Positions 52,068 to 60,246 of a stretch of 64,000 bases of DNA are shown piece by piece; position 1 is the first letter of the stretch; each line of letters begins with the position of its first letter. The stretch is from Ga0077536 sp943370145 (GTDB lineage Bacteria > Pseudomonadota > Gammaproteobacteria > Ga0077536), in contig CALRPY020000008.1 of the NCBI GenBank assembly GCA_943370145.1, positions 1 through 64,000 on the forward strand, written 5' to 3'. The notes beneath the pieces were generated by a model. The model was not told where the DNA came from, searched no databases, and saw only the letters and a program-made list of their open reading frames with translations. The position numbers and the translations under genes were made by a program.

Positions 52068-53342
52068 ATGGATGTGAATAACAATTTGCGGGTCAATAGC
52101 ATCCCAGTGATGCTGGTATTGCCGTTTATTAGTATTTTTTTCGATTCCCTTATTAATTACTTCCTAGTTAGAAGCGGTCCGCCCTTGCCGGTTAATTTCT
52201 TTTCGCTCCTTCTAATTCTGGGGGCGCTATTTAAGTACGGCCTAAAAGTTCTCCCGATCAAGTCCGTATTTACCTGGTGGATGACTTCAATCTCGCTATC
52301 GTTCGTGATCGGTATTTTGACAGCACCTGATATTGGTCTTATTAGAATAAATCAGGCACTGGGCATGCTCGCCGCTTATTTCGGCGGCTATTTGGCCTTC
52401 AGGTGGCTTTCGAGCGAGGACTGGATTGCGAAGCTTTTTATATCGATAGTTGGTGTGTACGTCGTCGTATGTTTGCTCGCGTTGTGGAAGGCGGCACCAA
52501 ACTACTTCCCATTAGATGTTGAATACTGGTCCCTAGAAGGAGTCCCACAGCCTCGGCCGGCGGTGACAACCAATCAGAATTTCCAAATTTTCTACTTATT
52601 TCCTTGCGCCGTATTAATCGCGCTGCCATTCAAAGCAATCCGGTTTTTATTCGTAAGTATTTTAATTATTTCGACCTATTACATTCTTGCGCAAGTTCAA
52701 ACGCGGAGCGGAGTGGCGGCATTTGCTGGGGGCGTCCTGTTGGCAGCTGTCTCTCCTTTGTGGACGCCTGAATTGGGACGCAAGAAAATATTGTTTTTTA
52801 TTGCGGTGGGAGTCAGTGGGCTGTTTTTTGTTGCGCCAATAATTCTGAGCTGGGCTGAGCTACTCCTGTACCGCTTTTCGAATGATGACTATGGGACGGG
52901 GCGCGGTCGCTTGATTAGCTTTCTTTACCTGTTTGAGCACCTATGGGACCCCATGTGGTGGTTGCCGCGGGGAAGTCAGGAGTTTATCGATCGAACGGGG
53001 GATTTCGCCCACTCGAATATTACGTCCATGTTTCTGAATGGTGGACTTCTTGGTCTTGCCGGATGGTTAGCTGTGGTGTGCTATCCGCTAATTGTTCTGA
53101 CCAAAATGTTTCTTAAGCGGCAATTAGACTCAGCGGCCACGTTAGTTTGGTGTGCCTTGGTAATTGTTTGGGTTACGCAGATGTCGCTAGACGTGGCGGT
53201 TCAGAAATACATATGGATTTGGGCTGGGGCCGGTGTGGCCACAATGGAGAGGATTCAAAGAAAGCGAAAATTGGGTGAGCAAGCAACCTACAAAAGTAAT
53301 TTGCGAGCAGGGAACAGAAACTTCGCCAATTTGATGCCATGA
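52068..53342 (+). CDS. O-antigen polymerase/ligase-like protein (Wzy-type)
   Basis: Predicted 424-residue membrane protein with about ten helices. It contains QVQTRSGVAAFAGGVLLAAV and, before the large periplasmic loop, YGTGRGRLISFLYLFEHLWD. After the loop it has HSNITSMFLNGGLLGLAGWL, the RG and H-N features of the Wzy_C/WaaL superfamily. It is a polymerase or ligase for the lipid-linked glycan; the two cannot be separated by sequence here, though pairing with Wzx and Wzz favours polymerase. Among the most AT-rich genes of the cassette. Confidence 0.82.
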   Translation: MDVNNNLRVNSIPVMLVLPFISIFFDSLINYFLVRSGPPLPVNFFSLLLILGALFKYGLKVLPIKSVFTWWMTSISLSFVIGILTAPDIGLIRINQALGMLAAYFGGYLAFRWLSSEDWIAKLFISIVGVYVVVCLLALWKAAPNYFPLDVEYWSLEGVPQPRPAVTTNQNFQIFYLFPCAVLIALPFKAIRFLFVSILIISTYYILAQVQTRSGVAAFAGGVLLAAVSPLWTPELGRKKILFFIAVGVSGLFFVAPIILSWAELLLYRFSNDDYGTGRGRLISFLYLFEHLWDPMWWLPRGSQEFIDRTGDFAHSNITSMFLNGGLLGLAGWLAVVCYPLIVLTKMFLKRQLDSAATLVWCALVIVWVTQMSLDVAVQKYIWIWAGAGVATMERIQRKRKLGEQATYKSNLRAGNRNFANLMP

Positions 53343-54541
53343 GTTTAAAAAAAATATTAATCGCTTGCTCCTCGCCTCCTGACCGAGATGGGGGAATTTG
53401 CTCGTATTCGAAAGAACTCACTGAGGCCTTGGTTCGCCAGGGGAAGGCGGTTTTTTACGCGTCGCCCAAGCCAAACGATTTTTCTTGGGTTAATGCGCAC
53501 GCTTCCGGTTTCCTGGGTACGTCGCCGCGCGACGATCAGGCGGAGAGATGTCGGTCATTATTGAAGTTCATCTCAGATAACAAAATCGAGGCCGCTATCA
53601 ATAATGACAATTCAGTTCTTCAGAGCGTGGCTCCGTGGCTAAATATTCCATTAATCGTGATCGGCCATATGGACCAGTTCTCTATTGCAACAGTTGCTTG
53701 TCATGAAAGTGATTGGGCGGACTATGTAGTTGCAATTTCCTACGACATGCGCAAAACGTTTATTGCGCGAGGCGTAGCCGCATATAAATGTCCTGTTATA
53801 TACAACGGCGTGCGTGATCCGGGACTCAACGTGCGTGACCAGGCAACGCGACGTGCGTTACGCGTAGTATTCGTTGGAGACACCAAGCGAAAAGGCATGG
53901 ATTTGGTTGCCTCAAGCCTTCGCATGAATGCTACGGCTTGGGATGGTATCGAGCTTAGTTGGTTTGGAAATATCCCGGAGAAGCTTGGGTCTAGCTTAAA
54001 GCAGGCGACACCCAGCCTACGACTTGAGGGGAAAGTGCCGCGTTCTGAGTTTGAAGAAGCACTTAAAAGCGCGGACATTCTGCTTCTTCCTTCGAGGGCG
54101 GAAGGCTGCCCCATGGCTATGCTAGAAGCAATTAGCAGGGGCGTGGTGCCGGTTGTCTCCGACGGTGTCGGCGCGATGCGATGGATGGTTGACAGTGGTG
54201 TAGATGGTTTCGTCTGCTCTCTCAACAATTGGCCTGCAGAGTCGCTTAATTGCCTTAAGTTCCTCAAGAGCAACCCAGACGTTTTGGCGGAAATGTCGTT
54301 AAAGGCTCGCGAGAGGTTCATTCGCCAATTCGATATCAGTTTTACGGCGGAGAAGTTGGTCACTCTTCTCAGCCGCCCGACTGTCCAAAGAATGATTAAG
54401 CCGGAGGTGATTCAGGTCCTGCGGTGGCACAGAACGCCAGCCGGCTCAGGAAAGGCGTCTCTATGGGAGAGATTCTGTTTTCGATTTGGGGTTAAGCGCA
54501 TTGCGGGATCGTTATCACAGTGTGATTCGAATGTTCAGTAA
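53339..54541 (+). CDS. GT4-type glycosyltransferase
   Basis: Predicted 400-residue GT-B enzyme overlapping the polymerase stop by four bases. Motifs: ILIACSSPPDRDGGICSYSK at the start, then RVVFVGDTKRKGMDLVASSL, GKVPRSEFEEALKSADILLL, and PSRAEGCPMAMLEAISRGVV (E-x7-E type). The C-terminal tail is longer than usual. Its end overlaps the next gene by 11 bases. Sugar specificity unknown. Confidence 0.87.
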   Translation: MSLKKILIACSSPPDRDGGICSYSKELTEALVRQGKAVFYASPKPNDFSWVNAHASGFLGTSPRDDQAERCRSLLKFISDNKIEAAINNDNSVLQSVAPWLNIPLIVIGHMDQFSIATVACHESDWADYVVAISYDMRKTFIARGVAAYKCPVIYNGVRDPGLNVRDQATRRALRVVFVGDTKRKGMDLVASSLRMNATAWDGIELSWFGNIPEKLGSSLKQATPSLRLEGKVPRSEFEEALKSADILLLPSRAEGCPMAMLEAISRGVVPVVSDGVGAMRWMVDSGVDGFVCSLNNWPAESLNCLKFLKSNPDVLAEMSLKARERFIRQFDISFTAEKLVTLLSRPTVQRMIKPEVIQVLRWHRTPAGSGKASLWERFCFRFGVKRIAGSLSQCDSNVQ

Positions 54542-55403
54542 TAAAGCGCTCGTGGCGTGTGTTTTCTTATTGGGTAGTGCTTTTGCGCAAGCCAAAGAAT
54601 TTATCGTTTATGACGCAACTCAATACGAACACAAACCAGATCTTAGGCGGTATGGCATCATGCCGATGCCCGTTCTATACGATCAGTGGGCATACAATGA
54701 CCGATCGGCTAAGTACAAAAAGGAAAACCTGCCCGACCGTGCCATGCTAGCTGCTCGCGTAAAAAAAGAAGCGAGAAGTAGCGGCGTGATCGTGCTTGAT
54801 TTTGAGTCATGGCCTGTTATGGGCTACTCAAATATGCCGTGGGTCATGTCTCGTAGCGCAGAAAAGTACGTAAATGTGTTGCGCTGGGTGAAAAGCGATG
54901 TGCCAAAAATTAAGGTCGGATTCTTCGGAATAGTTCCGCCCAGCGACTATCTTGCGACCATTGCAGAGCCTTCCAGTAGGCGGTACCAGCAGTGGATTAG
55001 AGATAATAATTTAGTTAAAGCAATTGCCAATGAAATAGACATAGCTTTTCCTTCGGTTTACACGTATTCCGCTGACAGGTCGTTATGGAAGAGGTCTTTG
55101 CGCGCCCAGGTTTCAGAAGCTCGGCGTTTGTTTGGGGGGGCGGTTTACGTATTCATTTGGCCTCAGTATTTCGACCATGCGCCGGCAGATCCTGAGCTTT
55201 GGCTAAAATATATGGACGGTGAATTTTGGCGCTTTCAACTAGACGAAGTGCGCGCTGTGGCCGATGGCGTGGTTGTCTGGGGCGGTTGGGATTTTGAGCG
55301 CAATAGGCCAGCAAAGTGGGATCCGAACGCCGCGTGGTGGCAAGAAACCAAGCGTTTCTCCGAGTCGAACAAGTTAAAACATCGTGAAAGCGTTCCAAAA
55401 TAG
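54531..55403 (+). CDS. secreted glycoside-hydrolase-like protein
   Basis: Predicted 290-residue exported protein. The signal peptide is LVACVFLLGSAFAQA. The mature part begins KEFIVYDATQYEHKPDLRRY and contains VIVLDFESWPVMGYSNMPWV, then IKVGFFGIVPPSDY, IDIAFPSVYTYSADRSLWKR, and VVVWGGWDFERNRPAKWDPN. The DFESW motif on a predicted strand recalls the acidic pair of GH56 hyaluronidase-like TIM barrels, but I cannot prove the family. Encoded with the glycosyltransferases, it may trim or cut the exported polysaccharide. ATG 54531 gives a proper signal peptide. Confidence 0.6.
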   Translation: MFSNKALVACVFLLGSAFAQAKEFIVYDATQYEHKPDLRRYGIMPMPVLYDQWAYNDRSAKYKKENLPDRAMLAARVKKEARSSGVIVLDFESWPVMGYSNMPWVMSRSAEKYVNVLRWVKSDVPKIKVGFFGIVPPSDYLATIAEPSSRRYQQWIRDNNLVKAIANEIDIAFPSVYTYSADRSLWKRSLRAQVSEARRLFGGAVYVFIWPQYFDHAPADPELWLKYMDGEFWRFQLDEVRAVADGVVVWGGWDFERNRPAKWDPNAAWWQETKRFSESNKLKHRESVPK

Positions 55404-55752
55404 GGTCGACCTAAAGTTCGAAGACTGGGAGAGCTTGAGGTACGTAGCCTGTAATTTAATCGGGCGAGGATGCGGCTGTTGTTGGTCGGGCGCGAGGTGT
55501 CAAAGTGGCAATAGCAACACGGTGTTGGCGGTGCTTCGTGCTCAAGTCTTATCAAGCCCCAGTGGCCGAATTCGCTTTAGCTCATGCTTGATTGGCCACA
55601 GAGGCAGGATTTAATGCTGCTCGACAGCGAGTTGGGAGAACCGCTTTGGTTTCTGCGGATGTGAAGACGACATTGATACGAAAGAATCATTCAGATAGGC
55701 GAGTAAGAAATTTTCATGGCCGGGGAATGCCTGCCATGCATGAGCGTTTCCT
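55404..55752 (+). other. intergenic region at the right edge of the cassette
   Basis: About 350 bases without a supported gene. Short frames here show no family features. The composition moves from AT-richer back to the GC-rich backbone near 55740. It is a likely place for a recombination junction. No repeat, att-like duplication or terminator was recognised. Confidence 0.45.
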
Positions 55753-57342
55753 ATGAAACCCGATGTTCCGCGTATTGCCAATGGCGAGTGGCGAATGGCG
55801 CCGGCGCTCTGGGGTGTGTTGCTGATAGGGATCATGCTTGCGATTGCGCTGTCGTTTGACGGCATCAGCTACATGATCGACTACTGGCTCGACCGCGAAG
55901 AATACAGCCACGGCATCCTCATTCCTTTCATCGCCCTCTACCTCATCTGGCAGAAGCAACCCGAACTTGCGCGTCTCCCGTTCCCCGGCGCCTGGTCCGG
56001 CCTTGCGCTCACGCTGATCGGGCTTGCCGTGTACTACGCCGGTGAACTCAGCTCCCTGTATACCATTGTCCAGTACGGCTTCCTTATTCTGCTCTACGGC
56101 CTGGTGCTGAGCCTCACCGGCTGGCGCGCCTTCGTCATCGTGGCGATCCCGCTGCTGGTGCTGAGCTTCATGATCCCGCTGCCGAATTTCCTCTACAACA
56201 ACCTCTCGGCGAAGCTGCAACTGCTGTCTTCCGAAATCGGGGTGGCGGTCATCCGCGGCTTCGGCATCAGCGTGTTCCTGGAAGGCAACGTCATCGACCT
56301 CGGCACCTACAAGCTGCAGGTGGTCGAGGCCTGCAACGGGCTGCGCTATCTCTTCCCGTTGATGACCCTCGGCTTCATCGTGGCCTACCTCTACCGGGCG
56401 GCGTTCTGGAAGCGGGCGATCATTTTCCTCTCCACCATGCCCATCACGGTGCTCATGAACAGCTTCCGCATCGGGGTCATTGGGGTGATGGTCGACCGCT
56501 GGGGCCAGTCCATGGCGGAAGGGTTCCTGCACGACTTCGAAGGCTGGGTCATTTTCATGGCCTGCTTCGCGGTTCTGTTCCTTGAAATGTGGTTTCTTAT
56601 GCGCATCACCGGGGACCGCCGCCCGCTGGTGGCGGTTTTCGGGCTGGAGGCGCCCACGGCGCCGTCCGCGGAAGAGGGCGTCCCACTGCAACGCAAGATT
56701 CCGCTGCCGTTCATTGCCTCGCTGGCGGTGCTGGGACTTGCCGTCGCGGCGGGTGCCGCGCTGCCGGAGCGCGTGGAGGTGGCCCAGCCGCGCAAGGAGT
56801 TCAGCGAATTCCCGCTCGCGCTGGGCAACTGGCAGGGCAAGGCGGAGCCGATGGAGCAGGTCTACATCGATGCCCTCAAGTTCACGGACTATGCCCTTGC
56901 AAACTACCAGGACGACGCCGGCCACGTGGTGAACTTCTACTCCGCCTACTATGCATCGCAGCGCAAGGGTGAATCCGTTCACTCGCCGCGCTCCTGCCTG
57001 CCGGGCGGGGGCTGGGAGATCCAGTCCCTGACCCAGCGGGACATTCCCGGGGTGGAGGTTGGGGGCGTGCCGCTGCGGGTGAATCGGGTGCTCATCAGCT
57101 ATGGCGAGCAGAAGCAGGTGGTCTACTACTGGTTCCAGCAGCGTGGCCGGGTGATGACCAACGAATACCTGGTCAAATGGAACATGCTCGTGGATGCCAT
57201 CGCGCGCAATCGAACGGACGGCGCGCTCGTGCGGCTGACCATTCCGCTCAGGGAGGGGCAGAATGTGGATGAACTGGATAACGCGCTGTCGCGCTTCGCC
57301 AATGACATAAGCGGGTTGCTCCCCGCTTACATCCCGAACTAG
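55753..57342 (+). CDS. xrtD: exosortase fused to EpsI domain (XrtD-like, VPLPA-CTERM type)
   Basis: Predicted 529-residue inner-membrane protein. The N-terminal eight-helix exosortase carries the catalytic triad candidates Cys194 (VVEACNGLRYLFP, with Arg198), Arg239 (NSFRIGVIG) and His260 (FLHDFEGW). The C-terminal ~220 residues are an EpsI/DUF3485 domain: FPLALGNWQGKAEPM, then HSPRSCLPGGGWEIQS and VVYYWFQQRGRVMTNEYLVK. Exosortases cut the C-terminal sorting signal of PEP-CTERM-class proteins. The fused form is typical of XrtD, which is paired with VPLPA-CTERM substrates such as the one at 15260-16144. First gene on the GC-rich side of the cassette. Confidence 0.92.
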   Translation: MKPDVPRIANGEWRMAPALWGVLLIGIMLAIALSFDGISYMIDYWLDREEYSHGILIPFIALYLIWQKQPELARLPFPGAWSGLALTLIGLAVYYAGELSSLYTIVQYGFLILLYGLVLSLTGWRAFVIVAIPLLVLSFMIPLPNFLYNNLSAKLQLLSSEIGVAVIRGFGISVFLEGNVIDLGTYKLQVVEACNGLRYLFPLMTLGFIVAYLYRAAFWKRAIIFLSTMPITVLMNSFRIGVIGVMVDRWGQSMAEGFLHDFEGWVIFMACFAVLFLEMWFLMRITGDRRPLVAVFGLEAPTAPSAEEGVPLQRKIPLPFIASLAVLGLAVAAGAALPERVEVAQPRKEFSEFPLALGNWQGKAEPMEQVYIDALKFTDYALANYQDDAGHVVNFYSAYYASQRKGESVHSPRSCLPGGGWEIQSLTQRDIPGVEVGGVPLRVNRVLISYGEQKQVVYYWFQQRGRVMTNEYLVKWNMLVDAIARNRTDGALVRLTIPLREGQNVDELDNALSRFANDISGLLPAYIPN

Positions 57343-57360
57343 CCGTCCAGGGCGACCGGG

Positions 57361-59004
57361 GTGCTGGCCAGCCTGTCATTCATCGTGGCGATGTTCAGCA
57401 CCATGTTGCTGATCCCGCCGCTCATGCGCATGGCCGTGCGCTTCAAAATCGTGGACCTGCCCGACCCCCGCAAGGTCCACGCCTTCCCGGTGCCGCGTAT
57501 CGGCGGCATTGCGATGATTGTCGCCGCGGTGGCGCTGATCCTGCTGTGGGCGCCGCGTACCGATACCGTGCTGTGGTATCTGGCGGGCGTGGGGGTGATT
57601 GCAGTGTTTGGCGTCTGGGACGACCGCAGCCCGCTGAATTACCGCCTTAAGTTCCTGGGCCAGTTGCTGGCCACCCTGTGCGTGGTCCTGGGGGGAGACA
57701 TTTCCATCCACTTCCTGCCTTTCCTTGGGGTGGAAGCCGTGCCCAACTGGGTGTCGATCCCCCTCACGGTGTTCGCCCTCCTGGGCATTACAAACGCGAT
57801 CAACCTCGCCGACGGCCTGGACGGGCTGGCCGGCGGCACCACCTTCATCAGCATCGCCGTGATTGCGCTGCTGGCCTTTATGGCCGACGACGCCACGCTG
57901 CTGATGTTGTGCACCGCAATTTTGGGCAGCATCGTCGGTTTCCTGCGCTTCAATACCCACCCGGCCCAGGTCTTCATGGGAGACGCCGGCAGCCAGTTTC
58001 TGGGATTCTCCGCCGGGGTGCTGGTAATCATCCTGACCCAGCAGAGCAATCCGGCCATCAGCCCCGTGATTCCATTGCTTATCCTGGGCTTGCCGATTCT
58101 CGACACCCTGCTGGTGATGGGGCAGCGCATTTACGAGGGGCGCTCGCCCTTCAAGCCGGACAAGAACCACATTCACCATCGGCTGCTCGCGCTGGGCTTC
58201 GACCAGTACGAAGCGGTTGTGGTGATCTATGCGATCCAGGCGGTGATGGTCACCAGCGCGGTGCTCATGCGCTATGAATCGGATGTCCTGAACGCGATCT
58301 GGTTCGTGGCGCTGTGCGCGGCCGTGCTGCTGCTCTTTCGTATCGCGAACCGTGCCGGCTGGAAGGCCCACGGGCGCCACCACCAGGCTACCCAGTCCGC
58401 GCTGGCGCGCATGGCGGAACGCATCAAGCGCACAGGGTTGCTGGTGCGTGGGCCACTGCTCTATCTAGGGGCGGCGATTCCCGGTTACCTGCTCTACGTC
58501 ATCTGGCAGTGCAAAGGCGTCCCCCAGGACGCCGCGATAACACTGTCGGTCCTGCTGGCGATCGCCATCGCGCTGTTGTTCGCCTATCGCTATCGACCTT
58601 GGATAACGGTGGTAGACCGCACCGTGATTTGTACCACCATCACGGCGGGGGTGTATTACGGCGTTGAAGCATCGCCGGGGGAACAGGCCCGGACAATTGA
58701 AAACGCCGTGTTCGTGGGCCTGGTCATCGCGATCATCCTCTTGTATCGCTATTCGAAGAGCCGCAGCTTCAAGGTTTCCTCGATGGACTTCCTTGTCATC
58801 TTCGCGGTGATGGTCCTGCCCAACCTGCTTGGCCAGGACATCGCGCAGACCCGGCTCAGCGAGGTCGCCACCAAGGCGGTATTGCTGTACTACGGTGTGG
58901 AATTGGCCATCTCTCAGTTACCAGGGCGTACCCGCTGGGTGAGGGTGGCGATGGCGAGTGTGCTGGCCGTGTTCGTGGCGCGGGTGCTCCTGGTCCAGGT
59001 GTAA
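57361..59004 (+). CDS. WecA/MraY-like glycosyl-1-phosphate transferase with extended C-terminus
   Basis: Predicted 547-residue polytopic membrane enzyme (GTG start) that would load the first sugar phosphate onto undecaprenyl phosphate. Motifs: VWDDRSPLNYRLKF, then NAINLADGLDGLAGGTTF, FMGDAGSQFLGFSAG, and the His-rich NHIHHRLLALGF. Classical WecA ends near residue 350. This protein continues with about 200 residues of further membrane helices (LLYLGAAIPGYLLYVIW; LSVLLAIAIALLFAYRY) of unknown role. Starts 18 bases after the exosortase stop. Probable initiating enzyme of the polysaccharide repeat unit. Confidence 0.9.
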   Translation: MLASLSFIVAMFSTMLLIPPLMRMAVRFKIVDLPDPRKVHAFPVPRIGGIAMIVAAVALILLWAPRTDTVLWYLAGVGVIAVFGVWDDRSPLNYRLKFLGQLLATLCVVLGGDISIHFLPFLGVEAVPNWVSIPLTVFALLGITNAINLADGLDGLAGGTTFISIAVIALLAFMADDATLLMLCTAILGSIVGFLRFNTHPAQVFMGDAGSQFLGFSAGVLVIILTQQSNPAISPVIPLLILGLPILDTLLVMGQRIYEGRSPFKPDKNHIHHRLLALGFDQYEAVVVIYAIQAVMVTSAVLMRYESDVLNAIWFVALCAAVLLLFRIANRAGWKAHGRHHQATQSALARMAERIKRTGLLVRGPLLYLGAAIPGYLLYVIWQCKGVPQDAAITLSVLLAIAIALLFAYRYRPWITVVDRTVICTTITAGVYYGVEASPGEQARTIENAVFVGLVIAIILLYRYSKSRSFKVSSMDFLVIFAVMVLPNLLGQDIAQTRLSEVATKAVLLYYGVELAISQLPGRTRWVRVAMASVLAVFVARVLLVQV

Positions 59005-59087
59005 GCAGACAGGCAGCGCGGCGCTCGCCCCGCGCGGGCTTGCATGAAAAAATGGCGGCATCACGCCAAGGATCCGGAGCCTTTCGA

Positions 59088-60179
59088 GTGAAGAAGAAAA
59101 CAGCCCTCATCACCGGCGTCACCGGCCAGGACGGCGCTTATCTCTCCGAGTTCCTGCTGAAGAAGGGCTACGAAGTCCACGGCATCAAGCGTCGCTCGTC
59201 CAGTTTCAACACGGGCCGCATCGACCACATCTACCAGGACCCGCACGAGAAGGGGCGTCATTTCGTACTGCACTACGGGGACCTCACGGACGCCACCAAC
59301 CTCATCCGTATCGTGCAGCAGGTGCAGCCGGACGAAATCTACAACCTCGCGGCCCAGAGCCACGTGGCGGTGTCCTTCGAAACGCCGGAATACACCGCGA
59401 ACTCCGATGCCCTTGGCACGCTCCGGCTGCTGGAGGCCATCCGCATCCTGGGCCTCGAGAAGAAAACGCGTTTCTACCAGGCGTCCACCAGCGAGATGTT
59501 CGGCAAGGTGCAGGAGATTCCGCAGAAGGAAACCACGCCCTTCTACCCGCGCAGCCCGTACGGGGCGGCGAAGGTCTACGCGTACTGGATAGTGGTGAAC
59601 TACCGCGAGGCCTACGGCATGTTCGGCTGCAACGGCATCCTGTTCAATCACGAGTCGCCCATCCGGGGCGAGACCTTCGTTACCCGCAAGATCACGCGCG
59701 CGGTGGCGCGCATCAGCCTGGGGCTGCAGGACTGTCTCTATCTCGGCAACCTCGATTCCCTGCGCGACTGGGGGCACGCCCGCGATTACGTGAAAGCCAT
59801 GTGGCTCATGCTCCAGCAGGACGAACCGGACGACTACGTGGTGGCCACCGGCAGGCAGATCTCCGTGCGCGATTTCGTGAACGCCGCGTTTCGGGAGGTC
59901 GGCATCGAAATCGACTGGCGCGGCAGCGGCGTGCACGAACAGGGCGTGGACCGGGCGAACGGCCGCGTGCTGGTGCAGGTGGACCAGCGCTATTTCCGTC
60001 CGACGGAAGTGGACACCCTGCTGGGGGACCCCGGTAAGGCCAAGGCGAAGCTGGGGTGGGAAGCGGAAACCCCGCTCGAAGATATGGTGCGTGAGATGGT
60101 CGAGGAGGACCGGCGCGATGCGGAGAAGGACGAACTCTGCAAGCGGGAAGGCTTCCGGGTTTTCGACTATTACGAATGA
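59088..60179 (+). CDS. gmd: GDP-mannose 4,6-dehydratase
   Basis: Predicted 363-residue SDR-family enzyme converting GDP-D-mannose to GDP-4-keto-6-deoxymannose. Motifs: ALITGVTGQDGAYLSEFLLK (NADP-binding), IKRRSSSFNTGRIDHIY, YQASTSEMFGKVQEIPQ, catalytic SPYGAAKVYAYW, LFNHESPIRGETFVTRKI, and LGNLDSLRDWGHARDYV. I chose GTG 59088 because GGAG lies at 59075-59078; the frame is open from 59040. Works between ManC and Fcl. Confidence 0.96.
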   Translation: MKKKTALITGVTGQDGAYLSEFLLKKGYEVHGIKRRSSSFNTGRIDHIYQDPHEKGRHFVLHYGDLTDATNLIRIVQQVQPDEIYNLAAQSHVAVSFETPEYTANSDALGTLRLLEAIRILGLEKKTRFYQASTSEMFGKVQEIPQKETTPFYPRSPYGAAKVYAYWIVVNYREAYGMFGCNGILFNHESPIRGETFVTRKITRAVARISLGLQDCLYLGNLDSLRDWGHARDYVKAMWLMLQQDEPDDYVVATGRQISVRDFVNAAFREVGIEIDWRGSGVHEQGVDRANGRVLVQVDQRYFRPTEVDTLLGDPGKAKAKLGWEAETPLEDMVREMVEEDRRDAEKDELCKREGFRVFDYYE

Positions 60180-60246
60180 GGCAGCCGCGCGACGAGGCCG
60201 GTGACAACCGCGCCCGGGTCTATGCCGGGCCCTTCGCAAGGCGGGA

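Larger units (their letters stand above)
45300..55750. other. AT-richer variable polysaccharide cassette (probable transferred region)
   Basis: From inside wecB to just before the exosortase gene the DNA is visibly AT-richer than both flanks (hand count: 23 of 60 G/C at 52081-52140 against 34 of 60 at 55861-55920). It carries glycosyltransferases, a flippase, a polymerase and a secreted hydrolase-like protein, with looser gene spacing and broken genes. This is the pattern of a serotype-like exchange cassette between conserved export and exosortase genes. A GC-rich insertion of about 1.25 kb lies inside it (about 47.65-48.92 kb). No integrase or IS element was found. Confidence 0.8.

Noticed and set aside
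55384..55614. A 76-residue plus-strand frame after the hydrolase-like gene
   Set aside because: No ribosome binding site, no family features, and it lies in the probable recombination junction.
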